A model generated the notes under the pieces. It saw nothing but the letters and a program-made list of their open reading frames with translations, searched no databases and had not been told where the DNA came from. The position numbers were made by a program, and so were the translations under genes. This document shows, piece after piece, positions 46,159 through 54,704 of a DNA stretch of 64,000 nt; the stretch's first letter is position 1, and each line of letters opens with the position of its first letter. The DNA comes from Nesterenkonia halotolerans (lineage in GTDB: Bacteria > Actinomycetota > Actinomycetes > Actinomycetales > Micrococcaceae): NCBI RefSeq assembly GCF_014874065.1, contig NZ_JADBEE010000001.1:1612001-1676000 (forward strand). The letters are read 5' to 3'.

Positions 46159-46962
46159 ATGCGGATTGCGACATGGAATGTGAACTCAATGCGGGCTCGA
46201 GCCGATCGGGTCGAGGCCTGGCTGGACCGCTCCGACGTAGACGTCCTGGCGATCCAGGAGACCAAGTGCAAGGACGAGAACTTCCCCTGGGAGGTCTTCG
46301 AGGCCAACGGCTATGACGTCGCGCATTTCGGTCTGAGCCAGTGGAACGGCGTGGCCATCGCCTCCCGCGTGGGCATGAAAGACGTGGAGCGCACCTTCGC
46401 GGATCAGCCGGTCTTCGGCAAAGGTGGCAAGGACCCCATCCAAGAGGCCCGCGCCATCGCCGCGACCTGTGGCGGAGTGCGCATCTGGAGCCTGTATGTC
46501 CCCAACGGCCGCTCGCTCGAAGACGAGCACATGGAGTACAAGCTCAACTGGCTGCGTCAGCTCAATGACAATGCCCAGGGCTGGTTGAACGAGGACCCGC
46601 AGGCTCAGATCGCGCTCATGGGTGATTTCAACATCGCCCCGCAGGACGAGGACGTCTGGGACATCGACTTCTTCCGCGACCAGGGCCTCACCCACGTCTC
46701 CGCCCCCGAACGTGCCGCCTTCCAGGGCTTCCTGGACAGCGGGTACACCGAGGTGGTGCGACCCCACACCCCCGGCCCCGGGGTCTACACCTACTGGGAC
46801 TACACCAAGCTGCGCTTCCCGAAGAAGGAAGGCATGCGGATCGACTTCGTCCTGGGCTCCCCCGCCCTGACGACACGTGTCAGCTCCGCCTCCATCGACC
46901 GCGAGGAGCGCAAGGGCAAGGGCGCCTCGGACCACGCTCCCGTGATCGTTGAGCTGAGCTGA
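46159..46962 (+). CDS. xthA: Exodeoxyribonuclease III / AP endonuclease
   Basis: A 267-residue exonuclease III-family enzyme that cuts at abasic sites and trims 3' ends in base-excision repair. It shows MRIATWNVNSMRAR at the start, AIQETKCKDENFP (metal-binding Glu), LMGDFNIAPQDEDVWD (catalytic Asp/Asn), FTYWDY-like VYTYWDYTKLRFPKKEGMRIDFVLG and the terminal GASDHAPVIVEL with catalytic Asp-His. Full length. A strong terminator hairpin follows at 46978-47037. Confidence 0.95.
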   Translation: MRIATWNVNSMRARADRVEAWLDRSDVDVLAIQETKCKDENFPWEVFEANGYDVAHFGLSQWNGVAIASRVGMKDVERTFADQPVFGKGGKDPIQEARAIAATCGGVRIWSLYVPNGRSLEDEHMEYKLNWLRQLNDNAQGWLNEDPQAQIALMGDFNIAPQDEDVWDIDFFRDQGLTHVSAPERAAFQGFLDSGYTEVVRPHTPGPGVYTYWDYTKLRFPKKEGMRIDFVLGSPALTTRVSSASIDREERKGKGASDHAPVIVELS

Positions 46963-46977
46963 GCTGAGCTTCAGCCA

Positions 46978-47037
46978 ACACAACGACGACGGCGCATGAT
47001 CCTCCACGTGGTGGATCGGGCGCCGTCGTCGTTGTGT
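46978..47037. terminator. Bidirectional terminator between xthA and the DUF4282 gene
   Basis: Perfect 18-bp arms ACACAACGACGACGGCGC (46978-46995) and the complement at 47020-47037, with an imperfect CCAC/GTGG stem in the loop. It sits between convergent genes; its GACGACGG core resembles the terminator at 6901-6952. Confidence 0.75.
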
Positions 47038-47054
47038 CCGCTGGAAAGCGGGAT

Positions 47055-47600
47055 TCAGCCGCGGTTCTTCAAGTCTGAGCGCAGCGCTTCGATCTCCGCC
47101 CGAGTCCCGGCGGTGTTCTGCGAGGTGCGCACCAGCGCGATCATGAACTCAAGCGTGATGCGGAACAGGATGAGATAGATCATCGCCGGGATCCAGCCCA
47201 GCAGCAGCACGAAGAGCCCCGCGGCCGCACTATCGAGAAAAGCTGTGACGATCACGATCAGGTAGCCGAGCGCGATGAACAGGATCAGGATCGCGTAGAT
47301 GAACTTCGCGAACTTCACCGTCACGAAGCTCTGGAATGAGAAGTCGAACAGCGCGGCGAAGAAGTTCTTGCCCTCCACGGCGTTCCGGTTGGGCGACTGC
47401 GGCGGCGGGTAGTTCGGCGGCGGGGACTGCTGGGGGTACGGCTGCCCTCCCCCGTACCCGTAGGGTGAACCGCTCTGGGCGGGCGGAGTCGGCTGACCAT
47501 AGGGACCGGGGCTCTGCGGGGGCTGACCACCCTGCGGCCTGTTGCCGCCCGCGGGCCCCTCGCCGTCCTCGGGTCCGTAGGGTCCTGGGTTCTGAGTCAT
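47055..47600 (-). CDS. DUF4282 membrane protein with Pro/Gly-rich N-terminus
   Basis: A 181-residue protein. The first ~72 residues are low-complexity (rich in Pro, Gly, Gln, Tyr: SPGPYGQPTPP, YPQQSPPPNYPPPQ) and probably cytoplasmic and disordered. The rest is a DUF4282 domain: FFAALFDFSFQSFVTVKFAKFIYAI, two hydrophobic helices (about residues 90-112 and 122-146) and a RITLEFMIALVRTSQNTAGTRAEI tail. The function is unknown. AGGAGG lies 5 nt before the ATG at 47598-47600, so that start is well supported. Confidence 0.88.
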   Translation of the reverse strand: MTQNPGPYGPEDGEGPAGGNRPQGGQPPQSPGPYGQPTPPAQSGSPYGYGGGQPYPQQSPPPNYPPPQSPNRNAVEGKNFFAALFDFSFQSFVTVKFAKFIYAILILFIALGYLIVIVTAFLDSAAAGLFVLLLGWIPAMIYLILFRITLEFMIALVRTSQNTAGTRAEIEALRSDLKNRG

Positions 47601-47756
47601 GACGCCTCCTGTGAAGTGCGGTCGCTCCGCCCTGAACACAACCTATACGAGCCCTCATGAACAGTCGAGGATTTTGTCGCGGAGGCCGCATCTTCAGGGC
47701 CTTACCCCGAGGAGCTCTGAATCTGGGCCTGCACGTCGGTGACCCTGCAAGGAACC

Positions 47757-49010
47757 TCAGGCCCGCTGTTCCGAGAGGAGTGCAGCGATGGCCTCAGCGC
47801 GGGAGTTCGCGTTCAGGGTGCGCAGAATGCGCGAGATGTGGAACTTGACCGTGTTCTCGCTGATCCCCAGCTCGTGAGCAATCGTGCGGTTCCTGCTGCC
47901 TGCTGTCAGCAGTTTGGCGACCTGCATCTCCCGTGGCCGAAGACCAGCGATCGCGGCAGTGGAAGGGCGAACCGGAGGTGGATCCAGCGGCAGACTCACC
48001 GAGAGTTCCGCACCCCACCCTGAGGTTTCGGTGAACGAAACCTGACCCCGCAGCGCGTCCACCCTTTGCCGGGCAATCTCCAGCAGCGCCTCGGCGTCCG
48101 CAGCTCCGCCAGCCCCATCATCGCGGAGGTCGATGAGGAGCTGGGTTCCGTCGCACTCCCACTGCACCCGCATGCGGCTGACCTCGGAACACTCCATACG
48201 ACTGAGGATGACTCGTTGGACCACTGCGCGGGCTCCCCGAGCGACCTCGTCGGGCACCGGGTGATCGCCGCACGAGGGGCCGATGAACTCGAGCTGACCA
48301 TGCCAGTAGCGCGCCGCGGACCTGAGCTCGTCTTTCAGGCGCGCGAAGGAGACGCTCACCGTCTCCTGGGCGAGGGTGCGCGCCTGACCGGACATCGCCC
48401 GGAGACGATCAAGCCCGGCGACGGATCGATTCAGGGCAGCTTCCCGGGCCGAGGCATCGGAGAGCCGTCCCGCCCTCAGTGGACCAAGAACGCCCTCGAG
48501 GGTCGCCGAATACTCGTCTCTGATCTCGTTCAACGCCAGAAGGCGCACCCCTGCAGTGGATCGGGCGTGCCGCAGATACTCCGGCGCGGCTTCATCAGCC
48601 CGCTCCTGCACGTGCAGCGAGACGATGTTCCAGAGGTCCGTCACGGTCCTCGGACGTGAGACCGGACCTGGATCGACCAAGAGGAGAAGGGCGCCGTTGC
48701 GAGCCACCAACTGCAGAACCGGGCGCTGGGCGTCATCGATGTGCAGAAAAGCCCGGCGGATGCCCTCCGCACTGCCGCTTGTGCTGCGGAGCCGGTCCAC
48801 AGCAAGTCCGCTCATCCCTTGGTGAATCGTGGGATCGCCCCACCACTGGAGGCGACCACCGCTGACATCGGCAGTCAGCAGGACCAGCGCCGAATGCGCC
48901 ACGAAGGGAGTCAGAAGCTCAGAGAGGCCACGACCGATCGACCCCAGCGGAGAGGCGAGCACCTCGTAAAGCTGGTGGAGCAGAGCATCGGACAGCGCGG
49001 CGCGATCCAT
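47757..49010 (-). CDS. LuxR-type transcription factor with degenerate kinase-like core
   Basis: A 417-residue protein with an unusual order. Residues 1-135 look like a GAF-type sensor. Residues about 160-225 resemble a HisKA_3 dimerisation helix pair but have no phospho-acceptor His (IRDEYSATLEGVLGPLRAG). Residues about 270-350 resemble an HATPase domain (LLIDLRDDGAGGAADAEALLEIARQRVDALRGQVSF; GWGAELSVSLPL). Residues 355-417 are a LuxR helix-turn-helix (LRPREMQVAKLLTAGSRNRTIAHELGISENTVKFHISRILRTL). It is divergent from fdhA and probably controls it. No separate kinase is adjacent. Confidence 0.82.
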   Translation of the reverse strand: MDRAALSDALLHQLYEVLASPLGSIGRGLSELLTPFVAHSALVLLTADVSGGRLQWWGDPTIHQGMSGLAVDRLRSTSGSAEGIRRAFLHIDDAQRPVLQLVARNGALLLLVDPGPVSRPRTVTDLWNIVSLHVQERADEAAPEYLRHARSTAGVRLLALNEIRDEYSATLEGVLGPLRAGRLSDASAREAALNRSVAGLDRLRAMSGQARTLAQETVSVSFARLKDELRSAARYWHGQLEFIGPSCGDHPVPDEVARGARAVVQRVILSRMECSEVSRMRVQWECDGTQLLIDLRDDGAGGAADAEALLEIARQRVDALRGQVSFTETSGWGAELSVSLPLDPPPVRPSTAAIAGLRPREMQVAKLLTAGSRNRTIAHELGISENTVKFHISRILRTLNANSRAEAIAALLSEQRA

Positions 49011-49032
49011 GGTTCAGATCCTAGGGAAGAGA

Positions 49033-49048
49033 CCTACCCAAAGGTAGG
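49033..49048. promoter_or_regulatory. Inverted repeat in the divergent regulator/fdhA promoter
   Basis: CCTACC (49033-49038) and GGTAGG (49043-49048) flank CAAA. TACC...GGTA fits the NarL/LuxR style of inverted heptamers. It is only 22 nt from the regulator start and about 100 nt upstream of fdhA, so it is a plausible binding site. Confidence 0.45.
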
Positions 49049-49150
49049 GCTCCGGCCCGCCTGATGGGTCATTGAGGCGCTTCTGACCCGGATGGAGACT
49101 CAAGTCGTGTGATGCAGCCCGCTGATCACCGTCGAGAAATGAGGCTAGCA

Positions 49151-50368
49151 ATGTCTGAGAACAGAGCGATCGCATACAAGAGTCCCGGTGTGGTGGAAGT
49201 TGTGGATACTCCATACCCCGAGTTTGAGCTCAAGGATGGCCCTGGGGTGAACCCCGCGAACATTGGACGCAAGGTTCCGCATGGCGCGATCCTTCGGACA
49301 GTCGCCACGAACATCTGTGGCTCCGATCAACACATGGTGCGAGGACGGACCACGGCGCCGGCCGGGCTGGTCCTCGGGCATGAGATCACCGGCGAAGTCA
49401 TTGAAGTCGGCCCTGACGTTGAATTCACCAAGGTCGGAGACATCGTCTCCGTGCCCTTCAACATCTCATGTGGCCGGTGTCGCAACTGCAAGGAGCGCAA
49501 GACCGGCATCTGCCTCAACGTGAACCCGGATCGCCCCGGAAGTGCTTACGGATATGTGGACATGGGTGGCTGGGTCGGAGGACAGGCGGAATACGTGCTG
49601 ACGCCCTACGCCGACTGGAACCTGCTCAAGTTCCCCGACCGGGAACAGGCCCTGGAGAAGATACTCGATCTGACCATGCTCTCCGACATCTTTCCGACCG
49701 GATTCCACGGGGCTTACACCGCGGGCGTCGGACCTGGATCCACCGTCTACATCGCCGGGGCCGGCCCGGTCGGACTTGCCGCTGCCGTCGGCGCACAGCT
49801 GCTGGGCGCGAGCGCCGTGATAGTCGGTGACCTCAATGCGGACCGACTAGCGCAGGCCAGGTCCTTTGGATGTGAAACCGTGGATGTCTCCCAAGGGGAT
49901 CCACGCGAGCAGATAGAACAGATCCTCGGCGTGCCGGAGGTCGAGTGCGGCGTTGACGCCGTCGGCTTCGAGGCTCGGGGACATGGAGCCGATTCGGCAC
50001 AGGAAGCGCCAGCAACGGTCCTCAACTCCCTGATGGACCTGACGCAGGCCGGTGGAGCACTCGGCATTCCCGGCCTCTACGTCACCGGTGACCCGGGCGG
50101 AGTCGACGAAGCGGCCCAGGTTGGCTCGCTCTCCATCCGTCTCGGTCTGGGCTGGGCAAAATCGCTGTCCTTCGCCACCGGTCAATGCCCGGTGATGTTG
50201 TATCACCGACACCTCATGCAGGCGATCCTTCAGGACAAGGTGGAGATCGCCAAAGCAGTCAAAGCCACTGCAATACCGCTCGACGAGGCCCCGGCAGCGT
50301 ATGCGGAGTTCGATAAGGGCGCGGCCAAGAAGTTCGTCCTCAACCCGAACGGCTACATCAAGAGCTGA
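49151..50368 (+). CDS. fdhA: Glutathione-independent formaldehyde dehydrogenase
   Basis: A 405-residue zinc-dependent medium-chain dehydrogenase, close in length and motifs to the Pseudomonas putida glutathione-independent formaldehyde dehydrogenase, which oxidises or dismutates formaldehyde with tightly bound NAD. Catalytic zinc ligands lie in NICGSDQH and LGHEITGEV; four structural-zinc cysteines are in CGRCRNCKERKTGIC; the NAD motif is VYIAGAGPVGLAAAV. The ATG at 49151 has GAGG 7 nt upstream. It is divergent from the LuxR-type regulator, which suggests aldehyde-stress control. A strong terminator follows. Confidence 0.9.
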   Translation: MSENRAIAYKSPGVVEVVDTPYPEFELKDGPGVNPANIGRKVPHGAILRTVATNICGSDQHMVRGRTTAPAGLVLGHEITGEVIEVGPDVEFTKVGDIVSVPFNISCGRCRNCKERKTGICLNVNPDRPGSAYGYVDMGGWVGGQAEYVLTPYADWNLLKFPDREQALEKILDLTMLSDIFPTGFHGAYTAGVGPGSTVYIAGAGPVGLAAAVGAQLLGASAVIVGDLNADRLAQARSFGCETVDVSQGDPREQIEQILGVPEVECGVDAVGFEARGHGADSAQEAPATVLNSLMDLTQAGGALGIPGLYVTGDPGGVDEAAQVGSLSIRLGLGWAKSLSFATGQCPVMLYHRHLMQAILQDKVEIAKAVKATAIPLDEAPAAYAEFDKGAAKKFVLNPNGYIKS

Positions 50369-50471
50369 GGCGGGCCTCCCTGCACCGTCCAGCGCTACAT
50401 TCTGCGCCCGGCCTGAGTGTTTCCTGGTCGTCTCGGTGTAGATCAGTGAGGTCTCCACGCGACCTCAGACG

Positions 50472-50505
50472 CAAGAAAGCCCCTGGGAATCCAGGGGCTT
50501 TCTTG
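50472..50505. terminator. Strong intrinsic terminator
   Basis: Perfect 15-bp arms CAAGAAAGCCCCTGG (50472-50486) and the complement at 50491-50505 with loop GAAT; T/CTT follows the stem. It stands next to the displaced tRNA-Phe fragment and is probably the original terminator of tRNA-Phe as well as an end for fdhA. Confidence 0.8.
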
Positions 50506-50510
50506 TAACA

Positions 50511-50547
50511 GTGGCTCCGACCGGCGTCGATCCGGTGACCTTTCGAT
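50511..50547. repeat. Attachment-site copy: 3' part of tRNA-Phe
   Basis: These 37 bases are identical to 58819-58855, the 3' half of the intact tRNA-Phe (discriminator base back to the anticodon loop). Identity stops at one side in the anticodon loop and at the other just past the tRNA 3' end, as expected of the core of an att site left by integration at a tRNA 3' end. Confidence 0.8.
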
Positions 50548-50733
50548 CAAGAGTCAGCTTCTATCAAGGGTTTCTCCGGAACAGATCCGGAACGCGAGTC
50601 CGTCCTCGTCCTTCTGATCCGAGTGCTGGCCAGCCTCTTGAACTAGTGCTCCAGCGGGAGTCCGGTCATCCACAGGGCCCTCAGAGCTCCGTCTCCGAGT
50701 CGACCTCTTGCGTGTCCGCCCTTTCCTCCGACT

Positions 50734-51480
50734 CTAAACCTCACCGGACCAGGTCTGGAGCCGCCCGCACATGCCCCAGAGTCTGGGCCCCGGACGTGGC
50801 TCACCGCGGATGACGGTCGCGGTGGATAGATGCCTGCGGTCGCCGGATGCTAGGGCGTCAAGCTGGGCTCGGGTCTGTTCGGCTTCCATCTGGACGTTGT
50901 GCTCCCAGATGTGCTGCCAGTCCCCGATGAGGGGCCGGACGAGATCTACAGCATGAGTATAAAACCGTTCCAAGGCGGGGCGACCGTGCTCCACAATCCC
51001 TTCGAGCAACTGCCCATAACCCTCGATGGCTAGGTCCCGACGGGCGCGCGCCGCCTGGGCGCGCGCTATTTCGCCCTCGCCCACGGGTAAAGCCACTGCC
51101 GCTCGATACTTCTGTGGGTCGGCCACGATCTCTTCTGGAAAAGTCAGCACTGCGTCACCCGCTTCGGGAAGGCCCGCATTGGACATGATTACCTGCAGTT
51201 CAAGCTGGTCGTGGTTGATCAACCGATGAACGGTACCAGGAGTGAACCAGAGCAACGAGCCCGCTGAAAGTGAGTCCTGGGCTGGACCGGCCGAACTGAT
51301 GGTGTGGACCGCGCCGCGGCCGCTGGTGACTACATACGCCTCGGTGGAGACAGTATGTAAATGAGGGGTCCCTCCGTGCAATCCGTCGGCGGCTTCCCAG
51401 TCGTAGACGCACAGGTGGCTCAGCGAGGTTCCGCCGGGGAACCGAGGTAGCGAGCGAAGGTTTGGAGAATGATTGCTCAT
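50734..51480 (-). CDS. Cupin-domain protein
   Basis: A 248-residue protein with one cupin barrel in the first half: GGTPHLHTVSTEAYVVTSGRGAVHTIS contains the metal-binding HxH...E set, and SLLWFTPGTVHRLINHDQLELQVIMSN supplies the second-motif His. The C-terminal half is helical with Arg/Ala-rich stretches and ends GRLQTWSGEV. It may bind or act on a sugar or small metabolite; no specific reaction can be named. The ATG at 51478-51480 overlaps the stop of the upstream 97-residue ORF by 4 nt, which argues for a coupled operon with that ORF and the DUF6807 and Gfo/Idh/MocA genes. Confidence 0.78.
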   Translation of the reverse strand: MSNHSPNLRSLPRFPGGTSLSHLCVYDWEAADGLHGGTPHLHTVSTEAYVVTSGRGAVHTISSAGPAQDSLSAGSLLWFTPGTVHRLINHDQLELQVIMSNAGLPEAGDAVLTFPEEIVADPQKYRAAVALPVGEGEIARAQAARARRDLAIEGYGQLLEGIVEHGRPALERFYTHAVDLVRPLIGDWQHIWEHNVQMEAEQTRAQLDALASGDRRHLSTATVIRGEPRPGPRLWGMCGRLQTWSGEV

Positions 51481-51770
51481 GGTGATGCGACCTCGCCGAG
51501 TTCATCTCGCTCGCTTGCATCCAGGACTCCGGCGATAATCGGCGGACGGAGCCCCCACCACGGCGTATTACGATCCTGCAGCTGGAGTTCTCCCTCGACG
51601 GCCAGAACCTGCCGCGCACCGGTCGAGCTCAAGGTGCTGGTGAACCAGTCGGCCCGCAGTACGACACCAGGAGAATTGCCGACCGGTGCGCCGGCTGTGA
51701 TTCTAGGGACGGCACACCGCGGATGCATAGCTGCCGAGGAATCGTAGCGGGTAGGTGCAGAATTCACCAT
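51477..51770 (-). CDS. Small protein of unknown function, coupled to the cupin gene
   Basis: A 97-residue ORF from ATG 51768-51770 (GAGAGG 7 nt upstream) to a stop that overlaps the cupin start (ATGA). Readable features are ITAGAPVGNSPGVVLRADWF and NTPWWGLRPP; there is no signal peptide or membrane segment. No family is recognised. The frame stays open upstream to 52091, but that part looks non-coding. It could be a short real protein or the tail of a larger decayed gene; the 4-nt overlap favours real translation. Confidence 0.45.
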   Translation of the reverse strand: MVNSAPTRYDSSAAMHPRCAVPRITAGAPVGNSPGVVLRADWFTSTLSSTGARQVLAVEGELQLQDRNTPWWGLRPPIIAGVLDASERDELGEVASP

Positions 51771-51969
51771 GCTGGGCCCTCTCGGGGTAAGGGACATCGA
51801 GGAGTCTCTCCTTTGCAGCACGGAAGACAATCTCCCACGTCCAAGAGACGGGGTAAAGACTGGCGCGAGCCTGCGTTCTAGAGGCTCCGGTGTTTCGGCG
51901 TCGCTGTTTGCAGGTCCGAAGTCCTGCAGATCAGTCCTCATCGGGTCGCATGAGGTCCCTTCGTATGGC

Positions 51970-52893
51970 CTACAGAGCAAGGTCTTCTGCGAGCCGCATG
52001 ACTTGCTCCGAGTCCCGGATGCCAGCTGCGAATACAAAGCGGTGGTTGAGTCGGAGTACACCATGATTGGGAAGCAAAATCTCTTGGTCAAAAGCTGGAG
52101 ACTGGCTTGCTACGGCAAACGGAGTCGTTCGGGTAAACCATTTGACTGGCGGCACGTCGGCGTCGGCGCTGCTTGCTGTACCGCGGTAAGCGATCACGGT
52201 ACCGCCACCATCTTGCTCGTCGTGCTGATTTTGGAAAGCGACCCACCGCGAAGCAGCGGTCCCCATGATTTCATTCTGGTCCACGAGAGCGTCAGACGAC
52301 ATGAGTTCACACCCTGTCCAAGACCGCGGTCCTCGCCAAAACCAACCGGTATACCCAGCGTCGGGCCGTCCCGCGGTGGTTGGACTACCAAGAGGGATAG
52401 TCGAGCCACGAACGTTCGTGAGCACCGTCGTCAGATCCACGGCCCAAACACCGCGTTCAGTATCCAATGAGTGGAACCGATGAAGGCGATGCTCATCGAA
52501 CCAATGCTCTCCTGTGCTAGTGATCCACTCCAAAGACTCGTCGAGCAGCACTTCGCTTCCGCCCGTCGGCTTGTTCCTGAACTCGACGTGTCGCATCGAG
52601 CCCTTGTTGTCAAGGTACTGGTACCCGTGTTCACGAGAGAACGTGGGCCCGCCCCAGAAGTTCTGAGTATCCACATGAGACCAAGTGAACTGCAGCCCGA
52701 CATGCCACCGATGGTCCCAGGGCCGACGCACGGCTGCCGGGCCGCCATCGAGGAACCGGAGAGGGTACAGGTACGGTTTCGGTGCTTCTCGTGCTGGGGT
52801 TTCGGGCCGGAACGCATAAGTTGCGATCTCAACCTCACCCGCGCGAACTACGATTTCAGTGTCTGAAGACTCGATCTCGAATTGGTTAGACAT
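51970..52893 (-). CDS. PmoA-like DUF6807 family protein
   Basis: A 307-residue beta-rich protein matching the DUF6807/PmoA-like family: KPYLYPLRFLDGGPAAVRRPWDHRWHVGLQF, then NFWGGPTF, GSMRHVEFR, and a middle GRPDAGYTGWFWRGPRSW. The conserved DHRWHxGL region is the family hallmark. Members are commonly next to Gfo/Idh/MocA dehydrogenases in sugar-derivative catabolic clusters; biochemical roles are mostly unproven. Its start overlaps the end of the Gfo/Idh/MocA gene by 8 nt, so the two should be co-translated. A spacer of 199 bases without a gene follows. Confidence 0.78.
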   Translation of the reverse strand: MSNQFEIESSDTEIVVRAGEVEIATYAFRPETPAREAPKPYLYPLRFLDGGPAAVRRPWDHRWHVGLQFTWSHVDTQNFWGGPTFSREHGYQYLDNKGSMRHVEFRNKPTGGSEVLLDESLEWITSTGEHWFDEHRLHRFHSLDTERGVWAVDLTTVLTNVRGSTIPLGSPTTAGRPDAGYTGWFWRGPRSWTGCELMSSDALVDQNEIMGTAASRWVAFQNQHDEQDGGGTVIAYRGTASSADADVPPVKWFTRTTPFAVASQSPAFDQEILLPNHGVLRLNHRFVFAAGIRDSEQVMRLAEDLAL

Positions 52894-54034
52894 TCTTGCG
52901 CTTTCGATTCGTTGCAGCGTTGTCGGGGCTCAGGGAGTAGGTGTGTGAAGGGTCGTGCATTCCGGTGTAGTAGGGACCGCTCTGCTTGAGGTCGCTTCGT
53001 CGTACGGTGCGGCCAGTCTCGGCAGATTCGTAGAGGGCGGCGATGAATTCGAGAACTCGCCGTCCATCATCGCCGGAGGCTCGCGGGCGCGAGTTCTTTT
53101 CCATCGCATCGAGCAGTTCGTCGAGTTGCTGGATATGGGAGCTGGGAACGTTCTCTTCTGGCAGCCAGGACTCGGAGGGTTCTGCGGATTCGCTTGCTAG
53201 GTGAGGGGCGGGCGTCCACCGCCAAGATGTGTTGTCGTATCCGTAGACGTGCTCCACCTCGACCGTCGCGTCTTGGAAGTCAAAGCGCAAGTACGATGTC
53301 TCGCGGGGGGAGACCACACTGTTCACCACGGATGCTAAGGCGCCAGAGGAAAATTTCACCATGGCCATGGAAACGTCCTCCGTTTCGAGATCACGGTCTT
53401 GAACATCCGCTCGGGCGGTGACTTCAGTCCAGTCTCCGAGAATCTCTAACAGCAGGTCCATCTGGTGGATTCCGTGCCCCATCGTGGGGCCGCCTCCTTC
53501 TGTCTCCCACTTTCCTCGCCACGGCACCTCGTAGTACTCGTGAGTGCGGAACCACAACGTATGGCACACAGAAACCAGTGGGCGCCCCAAGGTCTTCTCA
53601 GCTAGGTGCCGACGTAGGCGTTGCGCGGCGGAGCCGAAACGGTGCTGGAAGACATATGAGGCGAACGGCCCTTCATGTCCTTCATAGATGGCAACCTCGT
53701 CGTACTCGGACAATGAGAGCATCGGTGGTTTCTCGCACCAGACCCAGGCGCCAGCCTGAAGTCCCGCGATGACGGCATCCCTGTGTGCCACTGGTGGGGT
53801 ACACACCACCAGGAGGTCGGGTTTCTCTGCTTCAAGGAGCTCCTCGGTAGTCGAGTATCGTCCCGGGATCCCCCATTCGTCTGCGACCGTACCGAGACGC
53901 TCAGCGTTTGGCTCGGCTACGCCAACAATCTCGATGCGATCTCTGTGCGCGTAAAGGGCAGGAAGGTGTTTATACACGGCGATCCCCCCAGCTCCAACGA
54001 GCGCAGCGCGGACAGGTTTTTCGGTATTAGACAC
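52886..54034 (-). CDS. Gfo/Idh/MocA-family oxidoreductase
   Basis: A 382-residue NAD(P)-dependent sugar dehydrogenase of the Gfo/Idh/MocA family. The Rossmann motif is ALVGAGGIAVYKHLPAL (about residues 10-26); the conserved CEKPPMLSLSEYDEV contains the EKP motif Lys, and GGGPTMGHGIHQMDLLLEILG supplies the active-site Asp/His pair. It oxidises or reduces a sugar or inositol hydroxyl. The start is GTG at 54032-54034 with GGAG 5 nt upstream. It heads a leftward operon with DUF6807, the 97-residue ORF and the cupin gene. Two GATATAAACA repeats lie about 120 nt upstream. Confidence 0.88.
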   Translation of the reverse strand: MSNTEKPVRAALVGAGGIAVYKHLPALYAHRDRIEIVGVAEPNAERLGTVADEWGIPGRYSTTEELLEAEKPDLLVVCTPPVAHRDAVIAGLQAGAWVWCEKPPMLSLSEYDEVAIYEGHEGPFASYVFQHRFGSAAQRLRRHLAEKTLGRPLVSVCHTLWFRTHEYYEVPWRGKWETEGGGPTMGHGIHQMDLLLEILGDWTEVTARADVQDRDLETEDVSMAMVKFSSGALASVVNSVVSPRETSYLRFDFQDATVEVEHVYGYDNTSWRWTPAPHLASESAEPSESWLPEENVPSSHIQQLDELLDAMEKNSRPRASGDDGRRVLEFIAALYESAETGRTVRRSDLKQSGPYYTGMHDPSHTYSLSPDNAATNRKRKNV

Positions 54035-54704
54035 GGTTCTCCATCTCTATCGGTCTTGGTTGGGTGCTTCCGTCAGCCCCATGGCGGGATCGCGAAGCAA
54101 CTCGCTCACTCATCCGCGCACCGGGTTGCCACAACGTGCATGAGGATGGACGGATATAAACACGAACTGCCGATATAAACAATCGGTCGTTAACCTGAAT
54201 ATTCCGGACACATTTACATCGCGACAGACAAAATAATTGTGTTAATTGAAAGATTTAGTTCGCCTATTTCCTGTGACGTTCAGATGGCTGGGGAAGCCCA
54301 AGGGAGGCGACCTCGGCGACATATTTGCCGGATTTTAGAGGCGATAGTTCAGATCAGCTCGCGCTGTGAACATCTGTTCCCTTCGAGTGTGCGTCTCTAA
54401 ACATCTTCGTGTAAGCCACATTACAAAGTCAAGCATGAGACGACCGGCGTTTCTCCTTAATCTGCGACATGAGGGGCGACCATCCCTGTATCGCGCGGGA
54501 TTGAGGCGCGGGTGGGCACAACTCAGACACCCAATTCCGGGGAGCTCTGGGCGCTTCACTCAGCAACCCTCAGGGCGCGTCTATCAGCAGATGGCAGGTT
54601 GAACAGATGTGCCTTGACATATGATTGGGATCGCATCTATCGTAAATATGACTTGCCTCACACCCCGTTCTAGAGGGTTTCTACTCTCATACAAGGAGAT
54701 CTAA
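54035..54704. promoter_or_regulatory. AT-richer divergent spacer with direct repeats
   Basis: This 670-bp spacer separates the Gfo/Idh/MocA operon (leftward) from the binding-protein gene (rightward). It is visibly richer in A/T than its surroundings. GATATAAACA occurs twice, at 54153-54162 and 54172-54181, 19 bp apart, and may be a regulator site. No convincing gene is seen. Confidence 0.45.

Noticed and set aside
50548..50733. Integrase remnant at the left end of the island
   Set aside because: No recombinase motif (Arg...His-x-x-Arg...Tyr) could be read in any frame.
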